A model generated the notes under the pieces. The model saw only the letters and a program-made list of their open reading frames with translations. It did no database searches and was not told where the DNA came from. Shown piece by piece: positions 47,874 to 59,068 of a stretch of DNA of 64,000 nt. Source of the DNA: Botrytis cinerea B05.10. Lineage: Eukaryota > Ascomycota > Leotiomycetes > Helotiales > Sclerotiniaceae. The translations under genes and the position numbers were made by a program. Positions within the stretch are counted from its first letter, which is position 1. Each line of letters starts with the position of its first letter. The stretch lies in NCBI RefSeq assembly GCF_000143535.2, contig NC_037320.1, positions 744,001 to 808,000 on the forward strand, in the 5' to 3' direction.

Positions 47874-48749
47874 TTAATCCTCGATCCCACCCCATCCATC
47901 CTCCTCTCCCTCGCTCGCATCACTCATTTCCACATCATCCCCCTCTGCACTCTCCTTCTTCTCATTCCCCGGCAAGCGCTCATCCCCCAGCGCCTCCTTA
48001 CACTTATTCCTGACCGTCTTATTAATGCTCTCCTTTCCCAATTTCCTCAACGGCTCCAGTAATTTCTCTAATTTCTCAGCGCCCTCTTCACTCTCCTTCG
48101 CTGCGTCGATCACACCCAGTTTCTCAAGCTCGTCGATCCAGATATCGATTACGTGGAAGCGCATTCCATTCGGTGTGCGTTGCGCATCGGGGCCCGAACC
48201 ACAGGGAATGGAAGATAGGACTTCTAATACCTGCTCTCCGGATTCCGAAATCACTTTCTTCGAAGCTTTCGTCTTGTTTTTCTTTCCCGCAGGTGCGGAA
48301 GAGCTGGATACCACAACCTCAAAACCAGCTGCCAAATAGCGTCTCACTAGCAGCAGGAATTTCTCCATGCGCAGCACATCAATGCGTTCCCATTCTTTGG
48401 ACATGATTTCCCAGAATCCGGTGTAGAAAGGTGCTTGGGTGGAGGGGGAGAGGGAGGGCAGGAGAGAGGCGAGAGAGTTGGCGAGAGACTGTTGGGGGAG
48501 TGGTCGGTCGCACATCCACATGCTGTAGAAGAGCCCGGAGTGGATTTTCAGATAGTCGAGGGGGGTGAGGGAGCGCGAGGCGGAGAGATAGGTGCGCAGG
48601 GAGAGGAGGGCGGCATCGCGGGTTTTTTTGTCTGGGGTGTGTTAGGATGGTTGTGGAATTTGAAGTGGAGGGAGGCAGGGAGGGAGATGCAACATACCAT
48701 TTGCAGCTAATTCCTTAATTAACTTCGTATCCCTGATATCCGTCGACAT
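47874..48749 (-). CDS. RRP1: Ribosomal RNA processing protein Rrp1 (Nop52)
   Basis: Nucleolar factor for 60S biogenesis (27S pre-rRNA processing). Exons 48698-48749 and 47874-48631 give 269 residues. The first exon reads MSTDIRDTKLIKELAAN and joins, in phase, to DKKTRDAALLSLRTYLSASR. Family marks are LDYLKIHSGLFYSMWMCDRP, QAPFYTGFWEIMSKEWERID, RMEKFLLLVRRYL and GMRFHVIDIWIDELEK. The C-terminus is acidic (EGDDVEMSDASEGEEDGWGG). The length is typical for fungal Rrp1. It is divergent from the H3K9 methyltransferase across about 480 bases. Confidence 0.94.
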
Positions 48750-49321
48750 TTTGACGTTAGAATTGAATTTGGAGTTGTGGGAATAGGAATGGGAAAATAG
48801 ATGTATTTGGAATTCCCCGCGCAAAGATATCTTGAGACGATTTGATAGCAGAGTCGAAAATAAAAATATATTCTGCCGCGAGTAAAGATGCTGACCGCTT
48901 TTTATGGGGATATTTGATCGGGTAATGAGTGTCGTGTGTTTATAAGGAAGTGGCTACCCGCACCCCTTGCTGAAGAGCAAACGGTACTGAGTGAATTATT
49001 ATTTGGTTGGGTTGGCAAACAATAATGATTTGGTGATTTGGAAAGATTTTTGAGGAATTGTTTTGAATCTCTATCGGTAGCCGGGTTTCTATGTTGCAGA
49101 TTATCTATTCAAGTATCTCAAACTCTAGATGAACACAATTTCAAAATGCAACATCAACGGTGTGCTCTTATAAAACCACATCAACTACGTCTATTCTCCG
49201 CCAGACAGACAGACTAAGCGAACCAGTCACAATGTAGGAATTGAACGAGCCGAATAAGTCGAGTTTCCATAGTGATTTGAAGAAGTTGAAAGAGGGGAAG
49301 AAGTTAAAGGAGGCAGCGCGT
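48750..49321. promoter_or_regulatory. Divergent promoter, RRP1/H3K9 methyltransferase
   Basis: Shared upstream region. It includes a well-placed CACAATG at 49232 that is followed at once by TAG, in frame with the downstream coding exon (see the methyltransferase entry). Confidence 0.45.
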
Positions 49322-50880
49322 ATGTTGAATGCTTATTCGATGAGTATCATGGCGCCAACGTATAGAGATCACTATTTTGGTCATGAGATTGTGAGTTGTC
49401 TTTTTGCTTTGTGTTTTTCCTGTGGTGCGGTCTGGCTTGAAGGAGTTTGAGTGAGCTTTGAGTGGAGGGTGAAGAGCTCAGTTTTTTTTAAAACAAAAGG
49501 GTTGATAGGCAGAAGGAAATGGGAAATCGAGTTTTGATATTATGTTAACGAGGGGGGGGGAGGAGGTACTTATAATATGTGTACTTGTTTCTTTTTATGG
49601 GTATAGGTTTATTGTGTGTGAGGTTGGGAGACATGAGTAGACGATATTGTGTTGTTGGAGATTTGAATAATCTTAAGTAAGATATTCTACTTTACAACTC
49701 ATAATATAGGATGGAGCAAGAGGATATATTAACAAGAACTCTCGAGAATTATCCGAGGCTGAGATGATATTCAGATATTTTTGAGAATTTTGGAGATTAT
49801 CCCAAACGTCCAATAGATTCAAGGTCTCAATTGTCTGGACTTTAGAACCCTATGATAATTTTCATTTTTTTTTTGAATGTTTTATTTGTTATTTAGTCTC
49901 TGAACTTACAATCAAGCAACCACTAACTCATCCCTCTCAGCCATCCCTCAAAGATTGTCATTGGTGTCAAATCCGCAGCTTCTCCAATGCAAACGAATAC
50001 CCAATCTCCATTGTCTGCAAAGACGAAAGTCTAACTCTCCCTTCCGATTTTACCTTCATCGAAAAGTCTATTCTCAGAGAAGGGGTTTCCCGAGCCGATC
50101 CTGAGTTTCGAGTCGGATGTGAATGCAGTCACAGTTGTCATGGAATGACTTGCCACTGCCTCCAAGATTCTGAGGTTGATCTACCAGATCACAATGTATA
50201 TGCCTATCAAGCAGGGGGTAATAGCGAAGGATGTTTGAAAGAACAGCTTTTGGATAGCAAAGCGCCTATCTATGAGTGTCACGAAGCCTGTGCTTGTGAT
50301 GAAACTTGTGATAATCGAATTGTTGCAAGAGGACGACGCGTGCCATTACAAGTTTTCCGCACTGAAAATCGTGGTTGGGGTATGTAATCTCTATTGTTGT
50401 TCAACGTTAGAATCAACAATCTAACTAATCATAGGTGTTCGAAGCAAAGTTCCCATCAAAGCCGGTGCATTTATCGACTGCTACATTGGCGAGATAATCA
50501 CCGCTCAGGAAGCCGAAAGACGCCGCGACAATGCAATCATAAGTAGAAGAAAAGATCTTTATCTATTCAGCATTGATAAGTTCACCGATCCAGATAGTCT
50601 CAATGAGACTTTACGTGGTGATCCATATGTTATTGACGGAGAATTTTACGCGGGACCTAGTCGTTTCTTTAACCATTCCTGTGAAGCCAATATGAGGATC
50701 TTTGCGCGTGTTGGAGATTACTCTGAGAAAAACCTTCATGACTTGGCATTTTTTGCGATTGAGGATATTCGACCAATGACGGAACTTACTTTCGACTATG
50801 TGGATGGAAAGGATGATGGAGAGCAAGGAAGTGAGAAATGCTTGTGTGGGGCTAAATCGTGTAGAGGATGGCTTTGGTAA
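49322..50880 (+). CDS. Histone H3K9 methyltransferase, DIM-5/Clr4-like
   Basis: SET-domain enzyme that methylates H3 lysine 9 and directs heterochromatin and, in many filamentous fungi, DNA methylation. Exons 49322-49390, 49941-50379 and 50435-50880 give 317 residues from the first usable ATG (N. crassa DIM-5 is of similar size). Pre-SET zinc cluster cysteines are in CHWC, CECSHSCHGMTCHC and CHEACACDETCDN. The SET core has NRGWGVRSKVPIKAGAFIDC, YIGEIIT, the substrate/cofactor motif RFFNHSCEAN, and ELTFDYVDG. Post-SET is CLCGAKSCRGWLW, with all three cysteines. The first intron (550 nt) is long and could hide a small exon. The best-context ATG (49232) is followed directly by TAG and then by an open in-frame stretch of 28 codons, so the true N-terminus is uncertain. 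Confidence 0.9.
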
Positions 50881-52130
50881 TTATGGGCATAAACGATTAA
50901 TGCATATGAATAGTAGCAGACGCACGATAGGATAATCTGCGAAAATTAATGATACCCTCAGGTCTGATCAAATCTGAATGGATGGAATTTCGTTGGTGTT
51001 AGTGGAAGTACCTCGACATATCAATGTATGGAGGTGGTCTAAAGCGAATTGACTTTTTTCCCCTTCTAATATCTTGATGATATGATATGTTTGAGTAATG
51101 GAAGACTCTCATATAAACTTATCTCCTTCTGCGAGCAGATTTGGCAAGTATACAACTCGGTATGCTATATTGATGACAAGCTCATCTAGCCAGTTCAATC
51201 TCTAAGACACAGAGTCTGGGTAGCGTAGGAGCTACATAATCAGATCCTATTATTTATTTATCTGATAGTTCCAGTACCTGGATGGTTTGAGATAAATTCC
51301 ACCTATGTTTGGTAGCAGCTGAAGTGAAATTCGACTGTCACTTCTCCTAGAATAAACTCGCTACGTCTATCGAAGCACCTGCAGAGATTCGGGACGTTGA
51401 CTTAATCGTCTCCCATGCTACTTGAATCAACACCAGGTTTAGAGTACGACGACCAGCGACGAGTTACATTCAATATTCTCTCCGTTTTCAAACAGAACGA
51501 ATGATATGTTCACAAATTTTTGTTGTAATCAACTGTTAGATGTCGAGCGTTCTGTGAGCCCGCACGTGATGGGAATTGGCCGGAATACTTGATTGGGTTT
51601 AGCGCAGTTGACAAACGAGATTTCATACCCAACCCCAAAGTCGCATAGCATAGAGCATCAAGAATATTCCCAGCCAAATGTTGTGTACACCGGTCTTTAT
51701 TATCAAAGAGATCCAAATTCGATAGCCAGACAAACATATCCTTTACAGTTCAAGCCTTTAAAGAAACATAACTCTTATTCAAATTTGGCAATTAGATAGT
51801 CAGCTGCTCGGGCTATGATTAGGTAAGATTACGTTGTCTCTTGGATCACGTTTTACTTTCTTCTGCCCACTTGCTATATTACATGTCATAATGTTATTCA
51901 CTCATCAACATTGATATAACTAATTTCTATTTGATTAACTCAGAACTTCTCGATTGATATATTGAACAACACTTCGAGATTATTGCAAGTACGAAATATA
52001 TCTAGTCTTTCGAAGTAAAGAGTTCATTCCAGCTGATCCGAGCTGAACCACCACCACTTTTGGGAAACAGCCATCTTTTCGACAATATCATCATTGTCTA
52101 AATCTATCTCAAGGCATCGATATCAGCAAC
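50881..52130. other. Intergenic of about 1.25 kb
   Basis: AT-rich, with no recognisable gene, repeat or RNA. Confidence 0.45.
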
Positions 52131-53693
52131 ATGGATACTGTAATTAATACGGGTAATGAAATGGCTAGTTTTACTGGTATGCAAAAGTCTACTTCGTTTT
52201 CAGAAGCTGTAACCCTTTGAATGTGATGTTCAATGCTCCAAGGACACCAGATACTTAGGGTATCTGACAGTTTCTCAATAACCATTGCACTTTGAAGCTT
52301 CCGGGGTATTTTGAATTTCTCTAATCTTTTGAGCGCGCCAGGTACAAGCAATACACCTACACCACATGAGGACGTTTCCTTCCCGTTGTTTTCCACATTT
52401 CCATTGGAGATTCGACGTCAAATTTGGAAGCATGCTTTGATAGGTCCTCACATTCATATTATTTCTAGCCACATGGCAACTCGTAGCAGAATTACGGAAA
52501 TTATGCAAGCATGCAAGGAGGCATATGATGAAGGCATCCAGCTACAGTTTTCACATTTCACATTTTGCAATTACGGTTCGTGGGGGGACGACAATTGCCA
52601 TGCACAACTTCCAAAACACTACATGAACCCAGACGCCGATATCATGTGGCTTGTTCACAATTCTGAGCCTAAATTCCCTTTCGCTGTGGCATTATATGAC
52701 GGGCGTCCCTCGTATCGTATGGTAAAAGTCTTTGCCATAAATCATCAGCTATGGCGCGATCCATGTCCGCGATGGGAACGTAACGTAATAAGCTGGACAT
52801 TCGGAACATTCGCAGATCTACCTTACCAATTTTGTGAGGAAATATACGTCGTTCTAAATAATGTAGCCTTTGACCTAGACCGTGGCGTGACTTTCGTCGA
52901 GCCAGTAGACGGTCGTGATGAGCCTCTCTCCTCTCGAAAACTTACTTCACAAGGCCATGAGAAGCCTAACCATGTTTTATTCAAAGAAGCAGAAAGAAGA
53001 AAGAAAAACTTTGAAGACTTTAGAGAACAAATCTGCAAAACCGAAGAGGGTAATTGAGTTCTTCCGTTAGAGGCATTTTCCGGAACGAACAGAACTAATC
53101 AAATTGTGTTAGGTTATCTAGAACATCTCAATACATATACGTGTCTCGAGTATCTACCTATCATACGCTACGTTATAGCAAAACCAAGCGGGATTCCTTC
53201 TTCATTCACGTGTATCAAGGATCAAAAGCAGAAGGTTCTTGGCCACAAATCTCTCACTCCAATCAACACAAATTTATTGCCCGACCATCTCAAATTCTTG
53301 ATCTCTAACAATGATGATGACAGCTGCTTTCCGGCAGAAAATGATACGGACGTTTATAATAGCGATAACACAGATGAAGAAGTTTATGAAGACAGTTTAG
53401 AGTACGATAGCCATGCCGATGATAGGGATGTAGAAGGCGATGAGGAGGAGGAGGACGACAATGAAGAGGACGACAAGGAAGATAATAAGGATGAGAATGC
53501 AGCGGAAAGCGAAGATCTGGGTTCTAGCACAAGTTCGAATACGGATTCTGACAATAGAAATTTCCAAACTTTACCTCTCAACCGAGCTGTTGAGGCTCTT
53601 GGCTCTCAATATTACGCCGAATTTTCAAATGATGGGGATGGAATGGGACATAATCAAATGCCATTTCCAGACGAAGATGATGAAGATTTATGA
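52131..53693 (+). CDS. 2EXR-domain protein with acidic tail
   Basis: Exons 52131-52176, 52342-53049 and 53113-53693 give 444 residues. The first exon (MDTVINTGNEMASFT) joins in phase to GTSNTPTPHEDVSFPLFSTF and then PLEIRRQIWKHAL, the F-box-like 2EXR motif at about residues 30-48 found in very large families of Pezizomycotina. The middle part has no catalytic motif. The last ~110 residues hold a strongly acidic block (EEEEDDNEEDDKEDNKDEN). No function is known for the family. The start is inferred from splice phase; the coding exon 2 frame itself has only a TTG near its beginning. A second, unrelated-in-sequence 2EXR gene lies 3 kb downstream on the other strand. Confidence 0.78.
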
Positions 53694-54254
53694 TGGATAT
53701 TAATTTTCCCATTTCTGTATAATCATTCGAGGGGTTTAGACATCAACAGGCTTGTGGATATCTAGGTCTTGAAAGTTGATGATTCTTGAAAAATCAAACA
53801 GTGTAGACAAGGTTCATATAATAATGAGAATTTTAACCAAGGTAATATTCTGAGAACTGGAGACGTTTCAAGGATTAAATAGTTCGAAATATTAAATCTG
53901 CTTTCAATACTCAAAATCCTTGATTTCCGACTTTTGCATTTCAGAGCTCAAATATTTAAGGGCGTGTCGGGGCTTCGTCCTCATGGGTCGTTTTCCAAAT
54001 TTGTACTCCTTTATCACTCATAATCAATGGCCTCTTCCGCTTCTATTCACTGTTTTCATACGATATACAAGACCTCCATGAAGAGTGCAAGCTTAAATTG
54101 ACCTTTACTGCGAAACTGTATTAACTTTGTTATGCAAATTCACTTCCAGATCAACATCTCAAGTTCCATAATCGAGCCGTCTGTATATAAACGTACACAA
54201 AATTTTCAGAGAAAAGATCTATTACCCTCCCTCACAGGCACTACATAGGATACG
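53694..54254. other. Intergenic region
   Basis: AT-rich 3' flank and promoter of the acetyltransferase-like gene. Nothing specific is seen. Confidence 0.45.
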
Positions 54255-55954
54255 ATGACATTTCCATCTGCTTTCCCAAGTTCGAACTCCTCTTTTCATC
54301 CCTACTCTTCTCGTGTTCTCAAGATGTTTGAGTTTAATTCAAAGGTCATTCCAGCCGATAATAGTGAGAAGTCCAAGATCCTCCGCAAACTGGGTGATAG
54401 GTTAGTACACTCACCATTTTACCCTGAAGAAGAAAGCTTGCTAAAAATTACAGGGAAGCTCACCAATTAGCTCTTCATACACTAGGTGGCCATCGCAACA
54501 AATCTATCACCTGCCGCTACACAACTCCTCAAAGCTACCTATCTCATCCTAACCGTCTCATACGTATAGTCGAAACCGCTATCATCGAAGCACTTCTTCT
54601 GCATCCAATTTTACAAGCTGGGATAATCGAGGCCAACTCTAGAAGTCCAGCGTGGAAACAACTACTTTACCTAAATCTAGATGAGCATCTCACATGGCGC
54701 TTCTTACAAATACCTGAGAACTTCGATGATGTTTCCAGAGAGCTCACTCTTTCCGAAATCGATAGCAGTTTTCCTAGAATTGAAGAAAAGCCAGGGTGGA
54801 GAATTGTTGTCTTATATCAAGAAAGAGTGAATTTACTAGAAGTACATTTTACTTGGAATCAAGCCTATTGTGATGGAGTCAGCGGGCGAATCTTCCAGGA
54901 AGATCTATGTCGACGTCTTAAAACGGCGGCTCAGCAAGGGAAGATAGAAGATAACACCCCGACATGTTCCCTGATTCCACTTTCTTCAACTCCAAACCTG
55001 TCTCCTTCAATCGAAGAACTCTGTAGGTCCCCTCATAGTATATCTTTCCTCGCCAAAAGTCTCTGGAAAACATTTACTCCCGCAGCTATATTACGGACAA
55101 AGTTAAGTTTAGCTTATTGGGCACCCATTCATCTCATCCCATACTCCACCCAATATCGCTCATTCTCTATCTCAAGAACAACACTCCACGATATCCACCT
55201 CGCATGCCACAAGAAGAAAAGTACACTTGTGAGTCTTCTGCACGCACTCATGGCTCCCTCACTAGCGTCGCAATTAGACGAGAAGATAGCGTCTGTATTT
55301 CAAAGTTGTACAACACTGAATATGCGACGATTCATACCGTTTATTTTCTCAAGATCTTTATACTCAAAGTCTAATGTAGAGAGAATGATGGGGAATTACG
55401 AAACGTCAATTTCGCATAAATTTGATAAGGGACTGGTAGCTCAGCTACGCGAAAAACTTCCAGGAGACGGTAATCAGGATTTACTTCTATCACCTGGACA
55501 ACTGAGACATATTTGGAAGATCAGCGCATGTATCCATGGAGAAATTGAAGGTAAGATAGCGACAGGTTTCAAAAACGATTCTGCAGGAGCGATGCAACAC
55601 ATAGGAAATTGGCGACAGCGTATAAAAAACGGGTCTAAGAGACCCAAGCGACTCTCATGGTTAATTATAGATGCTGGGATTTTGGATGAGAAATTGAAAA
55701 TTAACAGTGAGGTATCGTCTGCGAAGGTTAAGCTAGAAGAAGAAAATGCGTGGATACTTCATAGAGCAGGATTTGCATCGAGTGCCGAGACTATGGGCGC
55801 GGCTTTTGTGATCTCGCTTATGAGTGTTAAGGGAGAGGGATTACATGTGGGCGTTAGTTGGCAGAATTGTGTCTGTGGCGTTGGGATTGGAGAGCGAGTC
55901 GCAGCTGATTTGAAGAAGTGGCTTGAGCAGATTGCAGAAGAAGCGTATCCGTGA
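54255..55954 (+). CDS. Alcohol acetyltransferase-like protein, altered HxxxD motif
   Basis: Exons 54255-54400 and 54454-55954 give 548 residues. The fold is that of the ATF/AATase acyl-CoA-dependent O-acyltransferases. The N-terminus has a helix REAHQLALHTLGGHRNKSIT; the active-site segment is EVHFTWNQAYCDGVSGRIFQ. The catalytic HxxxD signature should read H-x-x-x-D followed by G; here positions 185-189 read QAYCD, so the general-base histidine is glutamine (CAA). D189 and the following glycine are kept. A later block, LVSLLHALMAPSLASQL, and the C-terminal VSWQNCVCGVGIGERV region are present. The frame is intact with one phase-2 intron, so this is not a decayed gene in the usual sense; it may be catalytically inactive or use another base. 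Substrate unknown. Confidence 0.75.
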
Positions 55955-56619
55955 TTGTTATTTCTTGATTATGTATGTAGCAAGAGCTACTGATTAGTAT
56001 AGCCGAAATCATACGTCCGATTATTTTATCCCCCCCATTTAACAAATCGGCTTTACAGATTCTGTTGAAGCATCTAATTAAATTGTTCTTGGGCGATAAA
56101 CTTTCATTGTCATCTTGTATATTGTTACGGTGACATACTAGAGCATATCAAAAGAGGTCAAATTGATTAGGATAAGAAAGCTTAAAAAGAAAAAATTCCT
56201 CATGAGATCTTTATTTTTATATGATAAAGTATTACTTAGTTAGCTAGTTTTAAATTAACATCTATGTAATGAGATATTGCTTAAGTATGTGATATTTGTT
56301 ATATGTATCCTCTTGCTTATCGTTCATGAAAACTGAGTAAGTTTATAGAATGTTAAAATAATATATTAATACAACTATTTAATACTATTATTTTTGAATT
56401 AGACTTTTAGAGGTGCAAATTTTAAGAAATCTCAAATTCTAAGCCCCATGCCCCCCCCCCCCCCCCCCTTTTTTTTTATTGACATGATTTAATAAATATT
56501 AGATGTGAATAACACCAGAATATAATATGTATTGAATACATTAAAGTATTTCAGGACGTGGAATCATTTGCGGAACACAAAACTCTTGTCATCTTATTAC
56601 ATCCCGAATGATCGCAACG
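55955..56619. other. AT-rich intergenic region
   Basis: Convergent region, very AT-rich (poly-A/T runs, TATTAATA-like stretches), interrupted by the long C tract listed separately. No gene. Confidence 0.5.
56451..56477 (+). repeat. Poly-C (18) followed by poly-T (9)
   Basis: A mononucleotide run of about 18 C then about 9 T, in an otherwise AT-rich stretch. Length in the assembly is unreliable. Confidence 0.9.
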
Positions 56620-57846
56620 CTAATAATGTTGTGCATTCATATGATAAGCAGGACATCTTATAAAGACATCTTTATAGGGGTCGAGATAGGTCACATCTCT
56701 CCCTGCATAATAGTTAAAATCATGATCTTTGTCCGCTTCAGGATAGTCTAGCGGCAATACACCTTGAGTATGACACTTCGCTTCACAGAATCTGAACATA
56801 ATGACAGGATGAAAACGAGGCATTCCATCAACTATAGCTTGTACCCACGGATGCGATTTGTTGAAGTCGTGCTTGGGAAGCCATATGTTTTCCGGATGGA
56901 GACCCGTAACTAATCTTCCTAAACAGTCAAAATCTGGCCCAGTCCACACACTTCGAGGCGAATCAATCTCATCCAGCGTGCCTTCTTTATATTTGGCGAT
57001 CCATTTATGCCAGAGCCATAAACGTTCAACTTCCTCTTGCCACCTACAGATACGAGCTTCAAAGTCATCGGGAGTCAGAATCATTTCTTCGAATAGCTCT
57101 TCGGGCTCGGAATCCTTCAGCTTGACATCGTGGAAAAAAGTCGTAAACCACAGTTCATACATACGACGAATGGTCTCTCTATCCGAGGTTTCGACCAATT
57201 GCACCGGTGTCGCCAAACTCCCAAAAAGGCGAGCGTTAACAGCTTGCTTGGCGGTGGCATGAATAGTAATGACCGAGAGACAAACTTTGAAATCATTCAA
57301 ATTTTCGATGAGTGAGAGATTTTTCCCGAGGTTTTTTGACCAAGGATGGCCGCCAAAATATGTGTATTCCTTCTCAAAAGGCTGCACAAGACCTGCCATG
57401 AACGAGCCTCCTCGAGCCACCTTAGCATAGGCAATGAGAATTGGAATCGGGTTATCACAATCGGTTATTTGGCAGAAGTCCGCATGGTCCTCATCCCAAT
57501 TGAGATGAACGGTATCTTCCTTAGGGCAAAACCATGGATTCTCGAGGACGAATGGGTCATACCAAGTTGGCTCCTGCTCGAATCCTTTTGCTTCCCACAA
57601 CTTGTATAAGTTCGATAGGTAGCCACCTTCCCAAAGTGCGGCCTCTCGCGCCTCGCGACACGCTAAACTGAATGCTGGTTGCAGTGCGTTTGCATGGGAT
57701 GACCATCCCATGACACACTGCATGTCGAGAATGCGTCGATTTGGGCAGTCAAGCTCCATCACACGACCTTGCGTGGCACAAAAACCCCAGATCTTGCGCC
57801 GTAGCTCTAATGGCAAATCTGGAAATTTAGTAAATTCGGTCGCCAT
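56620..57846 (-). CDS. 2EXR-domain protein
   Basis: Single-exon gene, 408 residues. The N-terminus is the 2EXR motif, MATEFTKFPDLPLELRRKIW followed by GFCATQGRVMELDC, and then PAFSLACREAREAAL, the second characteristic helix. The remaining sequence (rich in W, P, H and charged residues) has no catalytic motif. The family is hugely expanded in Leotiomycetes and other Pezizomycotina, and its function is unknown; F-box-like or protein-interaction roles have been guessed. The start ATG is the first in frame. Confidence 0.85.
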   Translation of the reverse strand: MATEFTKFPDLPLELRRKIWGFCATQGRVMELDCPNRRILDMQCVMGWSSHANALQPAFSLACREAREAALWEGGYLSNLYKLWEAKGFEQEPTWYDPFVLENPWFCPKEDTVHLNWDEDHADFCQITDCDNPIPILIAYAKVARGGSFMAGLVQPFEKEYTYFGGHPWSKNLGKNLSLIENLNDFKVCLSVITIHATAKQAVNARLFGSLATPVQLVETSDRETIRRMYELWFTTFFHDVKLKDSEPEELFEEMILTPDDFEARICRWQEEVERLWLWHKWIAKYKEGTLDEIDSPRSVWTGPDFDCLGRLVTGLHPENIWLPKHDFNKSHPWVQAIVDGMPRFHPVIMFRFCEAKCHTQGVLPLDYPEADKDHDFNYYAGRDVTYLDPYKDVFIRCPAYHMNAQHY

Positions 57847-58273
57847 TTCGATTTAGTCTTAGAATTATAATAAAATAATATAGTGAGTGTGTGTTGATTT
57901 CGACAAAGGAATTGGAAACTGGACTTGCGGTTTAGAGAATAGAAGTCTTAAGCAGGTGGAATGCAAAAGTTTTAGCATCAGTGCGTAGTCTTTCTTATAT
58001 AGTAAAATACTTGAGTTGAATGGGATCACACAGGCAGTTCATACGGTGAAATCTGTATTTGAATTACTAATTGTTTACGGTAGGTCTGATAGGTATGTAT
58101 CTACTTGTTTACGCATAACTTATCATTATTTACATCTAACTACAGCATATTTTGATGGATAAAAAGACCGTACAGCTTCCTGGTGTTGAAATAAGTATTC
58201 AATGCAACTCTATCTACTATTCTAGTTTTACTTTGAGCTACATAACTTAACAAGGGGCGTTAAGGTCGCTTTT
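57847..58273. other. Intergenic region
   Basis: AT-rich promoter of the 2EXR gene and 3' flank of the orphan ORF. Nothing specific is seen. Confidence 0.4.
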
Positions 58274-59068
58274 CTATTGGTCTAGCCTGCTGATAATAGC
58301 TGCGTGGTTTCTATTGACCTTTTCTTTAGACAGGGCCCCAATCTCAGCTAAAACTCTATCCACAGCAGTTTTGGCGTCAAATACAGAATTGGTTGAGCCA
58401 CTTATTGTCATGGCTGTGTCAATATCCAAATAAGTTGTCAAGTCCAATGCCACAACTGTCTTGAAAACTGGTTTGATCCCTTCCTTTGCCAGATTTTCAA
58501 ACAGTTCACCTAAAATATGCAGGTTTGTGTCCGCCCGACGTGCATCTGAAATTCCGTGAATGGCAGTCTTTAGGTTCGTAAAGTTGGGCTCGGTGTCAAA
58601 GAAATTTTGGTCGAGGCCCATCTCATTGGTCATAGAGATGCGAGCCGCGGCTACATGGTTGTTAAGTTTCTGTATCTGATCTGCAAAAGATGGTAAATTC
58701 CCAGATCTCATGTTGTCGAACTGCCCCGGAAGTAATTTTTCATGGTCGAAGAGCTGACTCGAATCGTACGCTGAATTCTCAATTCTTTGGACTGTGGTAA
58801 GAGGATCTGGTGTCAGGCTATTGCCTATCAGCCCCTTCGGGAACGGGATGTTGTTCTTGTTGGGCTTCCGCGTTAATTCTGCAAACTCGTCAAGAGTGCA
58901 ACTCCCGTCCACAATGCTTCCCCGAATTTTTGAAGCGATTGGATTTTTTTCAACGCCAAACGCATCGATGCTTATTCGGTAAGCGTAGAAAAAGGCGACA
59001 ATTTGCCATGCGCCGGCGGCTTTTGATTTCGAGACTGGTGCAATAACCTTCCGAGCAGGAGATATCAT
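58274..59068 (-). CDS. Orphan hypothetical protein
   Basis: An uninterrupted frame of 264 codons from the first ATG (MISPARKVIAPVSKSKAAGA). I do not recognise the family. Visible features: a basic N-terminus, an aromatic segment IVAFFYAYRISIDAF, an amphipathic central part, and a C-terminal region with LDLTTYLDIDTAMTISGSTN and VDRVLAEIGALSKEKV. The open frame extends 14 codons upstream without an ATG, and a possible acceptor (TTCTCCTAG) lies just before, so an upstream exon, possibly with a secretion signal, may be missing. Codon usage looks coding. It adjoins repeat-rich DNA and may be lineage-specific. Confidence 0.55.
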   Translation of the reverse strand: MISPARKVIAPVSKSKAAGAWQIVAFFYAYRISIDAFGVEKNPIASKIRGSIVDGSCTLDEFAELTRKPNKNNIPFPKGLIGNSLTPDPLTTVQRIENSAYDSSQLFDHEKLLPGQFDNMRSGNLPSFADQIQKLNNHVAAARISMTNEMGLDQNFFDTEPNFTNLKTAIHGISDARRADTNLHILGELFENLAKEGIKPVFKTVVALDLTTYLDIDTAMTISGSTNSVFDAKTAVDRVLAEIGALSKEKVNRNHAAIISRLDQ

